A DNA stretch of 64,000 bases. Source: Planococcus halocryophilus. Lineage in GTDB: Bacteria > Bacillota > Bacilli > Bacillales_A > Planococcaceae. Shown here in pieces: positions 10,858 to 19,322 of this stretch; position 1 is the stretch's first letter, and the number at the start of each line of letters is the position of its first letter. The position numbers and the translations under genes were made by a program. Location of the stretch: assembly GCF_022489025.1 (NCBI RefSeq), contig NZ_JAKVTG010000014.1, positions 1-64,000 on the forward strand, in the 5' to 3' direction. The notes beneath the pieces were generated by a model. It worked only from the letters and a program-made list of their open reading frames with translations. It made no database searches and had not been told where the DNA came from.

Positions 10858-11419
10858 AACAAAAATCGCTGTATTTGCATCTGGCAATGGCTCTAATTTC
10901 CAAGCCATTGTCGATGCGATTATGGCTGAAAAATTAGAAGCTGAAATTGTGCTTGTTGTAACAGATAAGCCCAAAGCGTTTGTATTAGAACGTGCAGAAA
11001 CGGCAGGCGTAGCATCATTTTCGTTTAGTCCTTCTGAGTATGAGTCGAAGCAACTTTACGAAGACATGCTAAAAGAAAAACTGCAAAATCTTGGAGTAGA
11101 GTGGGTTGTGCTTGCAGGCTATATGCGCTTGGTTGGTCCGGTGTTACTTGAAGCTTATGAAAATCGTATTGTGAATATCCATCCTTCTGTTTTGCCCGCG
11201 TTTCCAGGAAAAGATGCAATTGGGCAAACACTTGCAGCAGGGGCAGAAAACGCAGGCGTCACAGTGCATTATGTAGACGCAGGAATGGATACAGGCAACA
11301 TTATTGCACAACAATCGTTTCCGGTATTAGGTCGTGGACGCGAAGAAGTCGAGCATCAGATCCATCAGATTGAACATGAATTATATCCTGCAACATTGCA
11401 GCAATTATTCGACCGGTAA
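10847..11419 (+). CDS. purN: Phosphoribosylglycinamide formyltransferase
   Basis: PurN (190 aa) transfers a formyl group from 10-formyl-THF to [16 protein letters not shown] at the N-terminus binds the phosphate, and the catalytic Asn/His/Asp set is in [15 protein letters not shown] and the later VDAGMDTG. The ATG at 10847 lies inside the purM 3' end with ACAGGACGGAA upstream. The frame is open further upstream to 10733, but that part runs out of phase through purM and looks non-coding. Confidence 0.94.
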   Translation: MKTKTKIAVFASGNGSNFQAIVDAIMAEKLEAEIVLVVTDKPKAFVLERAETAGVASFSFSPSEYESKQLYEDMLKEKLQNLGVEWVVLAGYMRLVGPVLLEAYENRIVNIHPSVLPAFPGKDAIGQTLAAGAENAGVTVHYVDAGMDTGNIIAQQSFPVLGRGREEVEHQIHQIEHELYPATLQQLFDR

Positions 11420-11451
11420 ACGATCGGTCTTAATCTTTAGGAGGACTATTT

Positions 11452-12987
11452 GTGAAAAAAAGAGCATTACTCAGCGTATCGGATAAATCAGGAATTTTGG
11501 AATTTGCACAGGAATTGGAAAAAATGGGCTATGAACTGTTATCGACAGGCGGCACTAAAAAATTTCTTGAAGAAAACGGCGTTGCAATAACAGCCGTAGA
11601 CGAAGTTACGAAGTTTCCAGAAATTTTAGGTGGACGTGTAAAAACTTTGCATCCGCTTGTACACGGTGGACTATTAGCCAAACATGATGATGCAGAACAT
11701 CAAAGTCAGATGGCTGAAAACGGCATTTCGCCGATTGATATTGTCTGTGTTAATTTATACCCGTTCCGTGAAACTATTGCAAAACCAGATGTTACGGTAG
11801 ATGATGCGATTGAAAATATTGATATCGGTGGACCGACAATGTTACGTTCTGCGGCGAAAAATCACGCATATGTCACTGTTATTGTGGATGCAGCTGATTA
11901 TGCTGGAGTATTGACTGAATTACAAAACGAACAGTCTACAACGCCTGAAACGAGACGTCGATTAGCGGCAAAAGTTTTCCGTCATACGGCGGCTTACGAT
12001 TCGTACATCTCAAACTATTTGACTGATTTAACAGGTGAAGAATATCCGGATCAATTAACGCTCACATATGAGTTGTCCCAAACACTTCGTTACGGAGAAA
12101 ATCCTCATCAAAAAGCTGCGTTTTATCGTAGCCCGCTTGGTTCGAACTTTTCGATTGCCAATGCTGATCAAGTGCATGGCAAGGAATTATCGTATAACAA
12201 TATTCAAGATGCCAATGCAGCGCTTCAAATGATAAAAGAATTCCAAATGCCAGCAGCAGTTGCTGTAAAACACATGAATCCATGTGGTGTTGGTACAGGT
12301 GAAACAATCGCTGATGCTTTTGGTAAAGCGTATGAAGCGGATTCGACATCAATTTTTGGTGGAATTGTAGCCTTAAATCGTGAAGTTGACGCTAATACAG
12401 CAAAGCAATTAGCAACGATTTTCTTAGAAATCATTATTGCACCATCATTTTCAGATGAAGCAATTGAATTGCTGACACAAAAGAAAAATATTCGTTTGTT
12501 GACGATTCCATTCGACAGCAAAGTTAGCGACAAATGGAACACTGTTACGGTTGAGGGTGGTTTGTTAATTCAACAGCCAGACGTTTTCGGATATGATGAT
12601 GCAGATATTCAAGTAGCTACAGAACGTCAGCCGACAGCGGCAGAACTGGAAGCATTAAAACTTGGGTGGAACGTTGTAAAACATGTTAAATCCAATGCCA
12701 TTGTTGTATGTAACTCGGAGATGACTTTGGGCATCGGTGCGGGACAAATGAATCGCGTTGGCTCTGCTAAAATTGCATTAGATCAAGCAGGTAGTGCTGC
12801 AGAAGGTGCAGTTATGGCATCTGATGCATTCTTCCCGATGAATGATACGGTAGAAGCAGCTGCAAAAGCAGGCATAAAAGCGATTATTCAACCAGGTGGT
12901 TCGAAAAAAGATCAAGATTCGATCGATAAAGCGAATGAATACGGAATTGCTATGGTTTTTACTGGCATCCGTCATTTTAAACATTAA
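11452..12987 (+). CDS. purH: Bifunctional AICAR transformylase/IMP cyclohydrolase
   Basis: PurH (511 aa) performs the last two steps to IMP. The N-terminal MGS-like cyclohydrolase domain covers roughly residues 1-190 ([31 protein letters not shown]). The larger transformylase domain follows, with [11 protein letters not shown] near 269-279 and the catalytic Lys-His pair. It starts with GTG behind TTAGGAGGAC. It lies 32 bases after purN. Confidence 0.96.
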   Translation: MKKRALLSVSDKSGILEFAQELEKMGYELLSTGGTKKFLEENGVAITAVDEVTKFPEILGGRVKTLHPLVHGGLLAKHDDAEHQSQMAENGISPIDIVCVNLYPFRETIAKPDVTVDDAIENIDIGGPTMLRSAAKNHAYVTVIVDAADYAGVLTELQNEQSTTPETRRRLAAKVFRHTAAYDSYISNYLTDLTGEEYPDQLTLTYELSQTLRYGENPHQKAAFYRSPLGSNFSIANADQVHGKELSYNNIQDANAALQMIKEFQMPAAVAVKHMNPCGVGTGETIADAFGKAYEADSTSIFGGIVALNREVDANTAKQLATIFLEIIIAPSFSDEAIELLTQKKNIRLLTIPFDSKVSDKWNTVTVEGGLLIQQPDVFGYDDADIQVATERQPTAAELEALKLGWNVVKHVKSNAIVVCNSEMTLGIGAGQMNRVGSAKIALDQAGSAAEGAVMASDAFFPMNDTVEAAAKAGIKAIIQPGGSKKDQDSIDKANEYGIAMVFTGIRHFKH

Positions 12988-13003
12988 TCGGGGTGAAACA
13001 ATT

Positions 13004-14254
13004 ATGAAGGTTTTGGTCATTGGAAGAGGTGGGCGAGAACACGCCATCGTACGTCAGTTCTCGAAATCTGCTTCGGTCACTAGAGTTTATGCAGCTCCAG
13101 GCAATGATGGAATGCAGGAAGATGCTGAAGTAGTTGCAATTGATGAAATGGATTTTGCTGGTCTTGCAGAATTTGCAAAGCAACGGCAAGTAGATTTTAG
13201 TTTTGTAGGACCTGAACAGCCTTTATCAGAAGGAATCGTCGATTTTTTTGAAGCCAAAGGATTACGTATTTTTGGTCCGTCTAAAGCGGCTGCGCAAATT
13301 GAAGGCAGTAAAGCTTTTGCAAAAGAATTGATGAAAAAATACGATATTCCAACTGCTGGCTATGAGACCTTTACAGAAACGGCACCAGCTATTGATTTTA
13401 TTCGTCAACACGGTGCTCCGATTGTTATTAAAGCGGATGGACTTGCGGCTGGGAAAGGTGTTGTTGTGGCAATGACGGAAGACGAAGCCGTTGCTGCTAT
13501 CAACGATATGCTTGAAGGACAAAAGTTTGGAGAGTCCGGTTCAAAAGTTGTCATTGAAGAATTTTTAGATGGGGAAGAATTTTCGTTTATGTCTTTCGTT
13601 CATAGCGGTCAAATTTATCCTATGGTTATTTCACAAGATCATAAACGAGCTTACGATGGAGACCGTGGACCAAACACAGGGGGAATGGGCGCATATTCAC
13701 CTGTTCCACAAATTTCACAAGCAATTGTTGATCAAACCTATGCTGAAATTGTAGAACCTGCAGTCCAGGCAATGGCAGCTGAAGGCACGCCGTTTAATGG
13801 CATTCTTTATACAGGTGTTATTTTAACGGAAAAAGGTCCAAAAGTAATTGAATTTAATGCACGTTTTGGCGATCCTGAAACGCAAGTTGTCTTACCCCGC
13901 ATGAAGTCAGATTTTGGGCTGTTCATGGATGCCATTTTACAAGGTCAGCCGGCTGAGCTTGTTTGGGACGACCAATCAGTACTTGGAGTTGTTGTTGCTG
14001 CTGATAATTATCCAGAGACTGTTGAAAAAGGTGCTCTTTTACCCGATTTAACAAAGCTCTCAGGAGTGGAGATTACGCATGCAGGGACAAAACAAACAGT
14101 GAATGGATATGCAGGAAATGGGGGCCGAGTATTGCTGATTTCAGCAAGTGGAACATCTATTGAATCTGCGCAAGACAAGGTTTATGAACAATTAAAAAGC
14201 TTATCTTGGGACGGTTTCTTTTATCGCTCCGATATAGGATGGCGTGCAAAATAA
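13004..14254 (+). CDS. purD: Phosphoribosylamine-glycine ligase
   Basis: PurD (416 aa) makes GAR from phosphoribosylamine, glycine and ATP. It is an ATP-grasp enzyme. The N-terminus KVLVIGRGGREHAI, KADGLAAGKGVVVA near residues 144-157, and the metal-binding EFNARFGDPETQ near 282-293 are diagnostic. The ATG at 13004 is preceded by CGGGGTGA. It is the last gene of the operon and is followed 23 bases later by a hairpin terminator. Confidence 0.96.
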   Translation: MKVLVIGRGGREHAIVRQFSKSASVTRVYAAPGNDGMQEDAEVVAIDEMDFAGLAEFAKQRQVDFSFVGPEQPLSEGIVDFFEAKGLRIFGPSKAAAQIEGSKAFAKELMKKYDIPTAGYETFTETAPAIDFIRQHGAPIVIKADGLAAGKGVVVAMTEDEAVAAINDMLEGQKFGESGSKVVIEEFLDGEEFSFMSFVHSGQIYPMVISQDHKRAYDGDRGPNTGGMGAYSPVPQISQAIVDQTYAEIVEPAVQAMAAEGTPFNGILYTGVILTEKGPKVIEFNARFGDPETQVVLPRMKSDFGLFMDAILQGQPAELVWDDQSVLGVVVAADNYPETVEKGALLPDLTKLSGVEITHAGTKQTVNGYAGNGGRVLLISASGTSIESAQDKVYEQLKSLSWDGFFYRSDIGWRAK

Positions 14255-14277
14255 TTTTATATATGATATACTCATTG

Positions 14278-14317
14278 ATGACACAAATTCGACAAGAAGA
14301 TGTGTCATTTTTGTTTT
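14278..14317 (+). terminator. Terminator of the purine operon
   Basis: The stem ATGACACA (14278-14285) with TGTGTCAT (14301-14308) is followed by TTTTGTTTTT. Confidence 0.8.
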
Positions 14318-14451
14318 TGCCTGCCCTATAGGCATTGACACAAAAGATGAGGATTTACAACAGCCCACGGTTACCTCTATTTAAACTCCAGAATGTAAAC
14401 CCATTACGACCTCAAAAAAAATGTGAAATGAAAATTGAAAGGGGATTAATT

Positions 14452-15045
14452 ATGAATTGGTATGAAAAACTAAACCAGTATTTTCCAATTGAAGAAATGA
14501 AATCAAAAGAGCACATGGATGCGTTGTTAAAAGAAAAAGGAAGCGTTTACTACAAAGATGAAGGTCCTTACCATGTTTTAATGTATGCAGAGTTCCCACA
14601 CTTTACGTTTGTTGATTATTTATTTGTCTCTAAAGAATCGCGTGGCATGGGTCTTGGCAGAAAGACGTTGCAAATGCTAAAAGATAAAAACAAACCGATT
14701 ATCCTTGAAGTTGAACCGGTGGACTACGAAGATACAGATACGGAAAAACGGCTACGTTTTTATGCACGTGAAGGATTCGAACATGCATCATCAATCGGTT
14801 ACTGCCGTCGTTCACTCGCAACGGGTGAAGAAAACTCGATGGAAATCCTTTACTGGACGCCAAGTGGTGAATCAGAAGAGCAGATTTTTGAAGGCATGAA
14901 AAAAATGTACGAAGACATTCATACGTATAAAGATGAACAGTTTTATGGAGAATCGTATGATTCGGTATCTGACGTACTAACTTTTCAAGAAGAAGAAAAG
15001 AAAGACGTCCTGAAACCATTCAGTGATCCCGTTAATAATGACTGA
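14452..15045 (+). CDS. GNAT-family N-acetyltransferase
   Basis: This 197-residue protein has a GNAT acyl-CoA binding core: VDYLFVSKESRGMGLGRKTL at residues 44-63 carries the R/Q-x-x-G-x-G/A loop that holds the CoA pyrophosphate. A long acidic, charged tail of about 50 residues follows the domain. The ATG at 14452 is preceded by GAAAGGGG. The in-frame upstream extension to 14335 has no ribosome binding site. The substrate is unknown. It stands alone between two terminators, after purD and before the yerA-like gene. Confidence 0.8.
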   Translation: MNWYEKLNQYFPIEEMKSKEHMDALLKEKGSVYYKDEGPYHVLMYAEFPHFTFVDYLFVSKESRGMGLGRKTLQMLKDKNKPIILEVEPVDYEDTDTEKRLRFYAREGFEHASSIGYCRRSLATGEENSMEILYWTPSGESEEQIFEGMKKMYEDIHTYKDEQFYGESYDSVSDVLTFQEEEKKDVLKPFSDPVNND

Positions 15046-15052
15046 TTGACCC

Positions 15053-15079
15053 AACCCACGCATTCGCGTGGGTTTTTAG
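15053..15079 (+). terminator. Terminator of the GNAT gene
   Basis: The stem AACCCACGC (15053-15061) with GCGTGGGTT (15066-15074), an ATTC loop and a T run form a classic terminator. A twin with the same stem lies at 15249-15270. Confidence 0.88.
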
Positions 15080-15229
15080 CTAAGTAAAAAAATAAGTTTA
15101 CTGCTCCAGGCGGACGCGTTCCACGGGTACGGCTTCTGCCGCTTCCCTCGCTCTGCTCAGTCCAGTGGCTCCAGCTCGTGCTGCTCCCGTTGGAGTTGCC
15201 GCCTTCCACGGTAATTTTATATAGCTAAG
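15077..15229. mobile_element. GC-rich MITE-like element with 8-bp direct repeats
   Basis: A block much richer in G+C than its surroundings (about 15101-15212) has imperfect inverted ends: AGGCGG...TTCCACGGG on the left, and a complementary CCGTTGGAGTTGCCGCCT at the right. It is bounded by the direct repeat TAGCTAAG at 15077-15084 and 15222-15229, like a target-site duplication. No coding frame of substance is inside. It sits between two near-identical terminators. Non-autonomous element status is inference. It may instead be a GC-rich structured intergenic repeat of the kind common in Bacillales. Confidence 0.45.
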
Positions 15230-15248
15230 GATCATAAGAATTTGTTTG

Positions 15249-15276
15249 AACCCACGCCAATGCGTGGGTTTTTTGT
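15249..15276 (+). terminator. Twin terminator downstream of the GC-rich element
   Basis: AACCCACGC (15249-15257) pairs with GCGTGGGTT (15262-15270) around a CAAT loop, then a T run. It has the same stem as the terminator at 15053, with a different loop. Confidence 0.8.
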
Positions 15277-15384
15277 GTCTAAATTAATTAGAATGTTCTT
15301 ATTTTTGATGTGAATGTCTATTTTCGAATGCATAATTATGCTAGGATATTAAGTATCGAACTAGTAGAAAGCAGGTGCCGGCAA

Positions 15385-17115
15385 ATGGTTAATCCGTTAT
15401 GGAAAAATACAGAGATTCGAAATCAACTGAAAATCGTGACAAAAGAAATTGCGCCGGATCTCGTTTTGATAAATGCAACATATCTTCATGGAATTTTTAA
15501 GAAATGGGTAACAGGAAATATATGGATATCTAGCGATCGCATCGTTTACGCAGGCAAAGAAATGCCGAAAATTGATGCCGCTACCGAAGTGGCAGATATG
15601 AAAGGGAAATATATTGTTCCGGGATACATAGAACCTCATGTTCACCCTACTCAATTATACAATCCACAAAGTTTTGCAGATTATGCGGCTCAAGGTGGAA
15701 CGACAATGTTCTTGTCCGATAACTTAACGTTTTTTATGGCACTTGATAATAAGAAAGCGTTTTCATTATTGGATCAATTGAGAGAGTTACCGTTTAGCTT
15801 TTATTGGTGGACTCGATTTGATTCGCAAACAGAGTTGAATAATGAAGATCAATTGTTCACATCGACTTCAGTAGGGGAGTGGTTAGACCGCCAAGACGTG
15901 TTACTCGGTGGTGAATTGACAGGTTGGCCAAAACTGCTCGCTGGCGATGACCAAATGCTGTATTGGATTCAAAAAGCGAAAATGGGCTTGAAAAAAATTG
16001 AGGGACATTTCCCAGGGGCATCAGAAAAAACGCTAGCTCGTATGCGACTACTTGGAGCGGATGGCGACCATGAATCCATGACTGTGGATGAAGTGGAAAT
16101 GCGTTTACTTCATGGCTACGGTGTGACCCTTCGACATTCTTCAATTCGTCCGGATTTGCCGAATTTGTTAAAAGGAATCGTGGAGCGCGAGTTGAATGTG
16201 TTTGATAAGTTAATGATGACAACAGACGGTTCGACACCGGCGTTTCACTTAGATGGTGTAATGGATTGGTGCATTCAAATTGCACTTGACGCAGGTGTGC
16301 CACCAATTGATGCATATATGATGGCCTCATATAACGTTGCTCGTTATTATAATGTAACAAGTTTACACGGATTAATCGCGACAGGGCGTTATGCGAATTT
16401 AAATATTCTTGATGAGATTGAGAATCCGGTGCCTTCCGGTGTGATTTCAAAAGGTGTATGGTTGAAAAAAGACGGCAAGAAAGTTTGTTCATTGCCGAAT
16501 GTAGATTGGTCGATTTTTCCGGATTTGGATATAGAATTTGAATTGACGGATGACGATTTCCAATTTTCGATGCCATTTGGTATTGAAATGATAAATGATG
16601 TTATTACAAAACCTTATACAGTAAGTGTCGATACGCATGATGCCAATTTATCAAAATCACATGACGAAAGCTTTTTAATGCTCATCGATAAAAATGGGAA
16701 GTGGCGTGTGAATACGTTGATTAAAGGGTTTGCGCCGGGACTAGATGGGTTTGCTTCTTCATATACAAGTACAGGTGATATTATCCTTATCGGAAAAAAT
16801 CGTGAAGACATGTGGCTAGCTTTCAATGAAATGAAACGATTAAAAGGCGGAATCATCCTTGTTGAAAATGGTGAAATTGTTCAATCTTTGCCACTTCCTT
16901 ATGGGGGAGTCATGTCAGATTTACCGATGGAGCAATTAATTGAACAAGAAAAGGCATTGAAGAAAGCGTTGAAAGAACGTGGCTACAAGCATGGAGATGC
17001 CGTTTACACAATGCTATTTTTACAGGCTACTCACTTGCCGTATGTCCGCGTTACGCAAAAAGGCATCTATGATGTCAAAAATAAGAAAATACTGTTTCCA
17101 TCATTTATGAGGTAA
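15385..17115 (+). CDS. yerA: Adenine deaminase-like amidohydrolase, YerA-like
   Basis: This 576-residue metal-dependent amidohydrolase resembles adenine deaminase (adenine to hypoxanthine). The metal site PGYIEPHVHP gives His85 and His87. KKIEGHFPGA and MMTTDGSTPAFHLDG match the adenine deaminase family, and the C-terminal third is the Ade-specific domain. The ATG at 15385 is supported by AGCAGGTG upstream. The longer frame from 15310 has no such site. It precedes yerB as in B. subtilis. A role in purine salvage beside the pur operon is reasonable, but YerA-type proteins are not all proven deaminases. Confidence 0.85.
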   Translation: MVNPLWKNTEIRNQLKIVTKEIAPDLVLINATYLHGIFKKWVTGNIWISSDRIVYAGKEMPKIDAATEVADMKGKYIVPGYIEPHVHPTQLYNPQSFADYAAQGGTTMFLSDNLTFFMALDNKKAFSLLDQLRELPFSFYWWTRFDSQTELNNEDQLFTSTSVGEWLDRQDVLLGGELTGWPKLLAGDDQMLYWIQKAKMGLKKIEGHFPGASEKTLARMRLLGADGDHESMTVDEVEMRLLHGYGVTLRHSSIRPDLPNLLKGIVERELNVFDKLMMTTDGSTPAFHLDGVMDWCIQIALDAGVPPIDAYMMASYNVARYYNVTSLHGLIATGRYANLNILDEIENPVPSGVISKGVWLKKDGKKVCSLPNVDWSIFPDLDIEFELTDDDFQFSMPFGIEMINDVITKPYTVSVDTHDANLSKSHDESFLMLIDKNGKWRVNTLIKGFAPGLDGFASSYTSTGDIILIGKNREDMWLAFNEMKRLKGGIILVENGEIVQSLPLPYGGVMSDLPMEQLIEQEKALKKALKERGYKHGDAVYTMLFLQATHLPYVRVTQKGIYDVKNKKILFPSFMR

Positions 17116-17120
17116 TCGGT

Positions 17121-18161
17121 ATGAAAAAATGGCTGTTCATCTTTGTTTTTCTACTCATATTGGTAGCTGTTGCCGGGGGATTTTGGTTAATGAAAAAGGA
17201 AGACTCTACTTCTACACCGACTCCTTCACCTGAGCAGCCTGTAGTAAAGAATACTTTACCAACGACACCATTTACTGGCGAATTGATGGATTTAACGACC
17301 ACTGGGAGACCTGTTATGGCGGTTGTGAATAATCATCCCGATGCTCGTCCGCAAACGGGGCTGGCCGAAGCAGACATCGTTATTGAAATGATTGCAGAGT
17401 TTAATATCACACGGTTTGTGGCGCTTTATCAAAGCGAATACCCAAATAAGATTGGGCCAATCCGAAGTGCTCGTGATTATTTTGTTGAACTTGCTATAGC
17501 ATATGATGCTTTCTTCGTGGCACATGGTTATAGTCCTGATGCTCGGGAAATGCTTGAATCGGGAGTTGTCGATCATGTCAACGGCATGCAATATGATGGA
17601 ACTTTATTTCAACGATCAACTGATCGTATTGCGCCACATAATTCCTATATCACTATGGAGAACATCACAAAAGCTATGAAAAACGCGCAAACATCCACAG
17701 AATACAAAGGACAATCACCTTATTATTTCTATGACTCAGCGGAAAATGATAAACTTAAAGAACAGGCTCTTTCGGTTAGAGTAGAGTACGGAACAAACAA
17801 ACTGTTTTACAGTGACTTTCTATATAACGGTCAATCACAGTTGTACAGCCGATCGGTCAACGGCATAGCGATGACCGATAAAGAAACCCTAGAAACAATA
17901 AAAGTTTCAAATGTTTTAGTTTTTGAAGCACAACATGAGACAATCGATTCTAAAGGGCGTCAGTCTATTGATTTGTCGAGTGGTGGAGAGGCTCTGTTAT
18001 TTCAAGCGGGTGGAGTTCGAGAAATCGAATGGAATTCGGTTAATGGAATGTTAGTGCCGTTTGCGGACGGAGAAGTGGTAAAATTAATACCTGGGAAAAC
18101 ATGGATTCACATTGTTCCTACTGTTCCTGGTATCGAGCAATCCGTTAGCTATACGCCGTGA
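17121..18161 (+). CDS. yerB: DUF3048 surface protein, YerB-like
   Basis: This 346-residue protein has an N-terminal hydrophobic segment (about residues 4-23) followed by a Thr/Ser/Pro-rich linker and the DUF3048 domain, with RPVMAVVNNHPDARPQTG, NKIGPIRSARDYFVELA and NSYITMENI. YerB of B. subtilis is annotated as a lipoprotein, but here there is no lipobox Cys, and indeed no cysteine in the whole protein, so it is probably anchored by the uncleaved helix. It lies five bases after yerA and 32 before yerC. Function is unknown. Confidence 0.88.
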   Translation: MKKWLFIFVFLLILVAVAGGFWLMKKEDSTSTPTPSPEQPVVKNTLPTTPFTGELMDLTTTGRPVMAVVNNHPDARPQTGLAEADIVIEMIAEFNITRFVALYQSEYPNKIGPIRSARDYFVELAIAYDAFFVAHGYSPDAREMLESGVVDHVNGMQYDGTLFQRSTDRIAPHNSYITMENITKAMKNAQTSTEYKGQSPYYFYDSAENDKLKEQALSVRVEYGTNKLFYSDFLYNGQSQLYSRSVNGIAMTDKETLETIKVSNVLVFEAQHETIDSKGRQSIDLSSGGEALLFQAGGVREIEWNSVNGMLVPFADGEVVKLIPGKTWIHIVPTVPGIEQSVSYTP

Positions 18162-18193
18162 CGATGGTAGCAATGAAAGGATGAGGAAGCTGC

Positions 18194-18514
18194 ATGCAAG
18201 TTGATAAAATTAGAGGCCATCAAACAGAGCAATTAATCGAAGCAGTTTTGGCCTTAAAAGATAAGGAAGAAGCTTATCGTTTCTTCGATGATTTATGTAC
18301 AATTAGTGAGATTCAATCGATGTCTCAGCGGCTAGAAGTAGCACATATGCTTCGCATGAAAAAAACGTACGAAAAAATAAAAAATGAAACAGGTGCTAGT
18401 ACAGCAACGATTTCTCGTGTACGGCGCTGCTTGAACTATGGCAATGACGCTTATGACTCCATGTTAGAACGTCTTTATCCAGATGAAAAACCTTTTGAAC
18501 TTCCAAAAGACTGA
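18194..18514 (+). CDS. yerC: YerC/YecD TrpR-like regulator
   Basis: This 106-residue protein belongs to the YerC/YecD family, which has a TrpR-type helix-turn-helix. The core SEIQSMSQRLEVAHMLRMKK and the recognition-helix region TGASTATISRVRRCLNYG (about residues 68-85) are typical. It probably binds DNA, but the ligand and targets are unknown. The stop codon lies within the left arm of the following terminator. Confidence 0.9.
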   Translation: MQVDKIRGHQTEQLIEAVLALKDKEEAYRFFDDLCTISEIQSMSQRLEVAHMLRMKKTYEKIKNETGASTATISRVRRCLNYGNDAYDSMLERLYPDEKPFELPKD

Positions 18515-18543
18515 ACAGAGAACCGACTCTGTTCGGTTTTTTT
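18513..18543 (+). terminator. Terminator after yerC
   Basis: GAACAGAG (18513-18520) pairs with CTCTGTTC (18527-18534), followed by GG and a run of T. The left arm overlaps the yerC stop codon. Confidence 0.85.
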
Positions 18544-18589
18544 GTTATACTAAATAGATGATAACTGAGATAAAGTTGGGTGAAAAAAG

Positions 18590-19282
18590 ATGGATTTCAA
18601 AACATGGCAGCATGTCTTTAAATTAGATCCAGCAAAAGAAATCACAGATGGACATTTGGAACGAATTTGTAAATCCGGGACTGATGCCATCTTGATTGGC
18701 GGCAGTGATAATGTCACACTCGACAATGTCCTTTATTTAACGGAACGTGTGCAGCACTATCAGCTGCCAATGGTGTTAGAAGTCTCCACAATCGATTCTG
18801 TAGCTCCGGGGTTTGACTATTATTTTATCCCGACAGTTTTAAACAGTGACAATCCACTTTGGGTTAAAGGGCTACATCATAAAGCCATTCGTGAATATGG
18901 AGAGATTTTGGATTGGGATGAACTTGTTCCAGAAGGTTATTGTATTTTGAATGCCAATTGCAAAGCTGCAAAATTAACTGACGCACAAACCGATTTGACG
19001 ACCGAAGATGTATTAGCTTATGCCCGGTTAGCGGAACATTTCTTCCGTTTGCCTATTTTTTATATGGAGTATAGTGGCATGTTTGGGGATATGGAACTCG
19101 TTAGAAAAGTAAAAGGAGTCCTTGTTGAAACCCGTTTGTTTTATGGCGGGGGGATTGACTCAGCTGATACAGCAAGAAAAGCATTGGCTTTTTCTGATAC
19201 TATCGTTGTTGGCAATATTATTTATGAAAATATCGATAAAGCGATTGAAACCGTAGAGGCAGTTGCGGAAACGGCTGTTTAG
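18590..19282 (+). CDS. pcrB: Heptaprenylglyceryl phosphate synthase
   Basis: PcrB (230 aa) is the bacterial relative of archaeal geranylgeranylglyceryl phosphate synthase. In Bacillales it joins heptaprenyl diphosphate to sn-glycerol-1-phosphate to make an ether lipid. It is a TIM barrel: [12 protein letters not shown] binds phosphate, and [11 protein letters not shown] and FYGGGIDSA form the conserved active-site and phosphate loops. It is directly upstream of pcrA, as in B. subtilis. Confidence 0.93.
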   Translation: MDFKTWQHVFKLDPAKEITDGHLERICKSGTDAILIGGSDNVTLDNVLYLTERVQHYQLPMVLEVSTIDSVAPGFDYYFIPTVLNSDNPLWVKGLHHKAIREYGEILDWDELVPEGYCILNANCKAAKLTDAQTDLTTEDVLAYARLAEHFFRLPIFYMEYSGMFGDMELVRKVKGVLVETRLFYGGGIDSADTARKALAFSDTIVVGNIIYENIDKAIETVEAVAETAV

Positions 19283-19322
19283 TCGTTATACTAATAAGAA
19301 CGAATGTTCGAGGTGGTGCACA

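Noticed and set aside
14985-15209. 74-residue minus-strand frame over the GC-rich element
   Set aside because: Composition and inverted repeats explain the open frame. It has no start signal and overlaps the GNAT gene end.
15292-15332. Pair of PurBox-like sites upstream of the yerA-like gene
   Set aside because: One site lacks two core bases and the other loses the final C of CGAAC. The orientation is divergent, not convergent as at purE, so this is more likely chance in AT-rich DNA.
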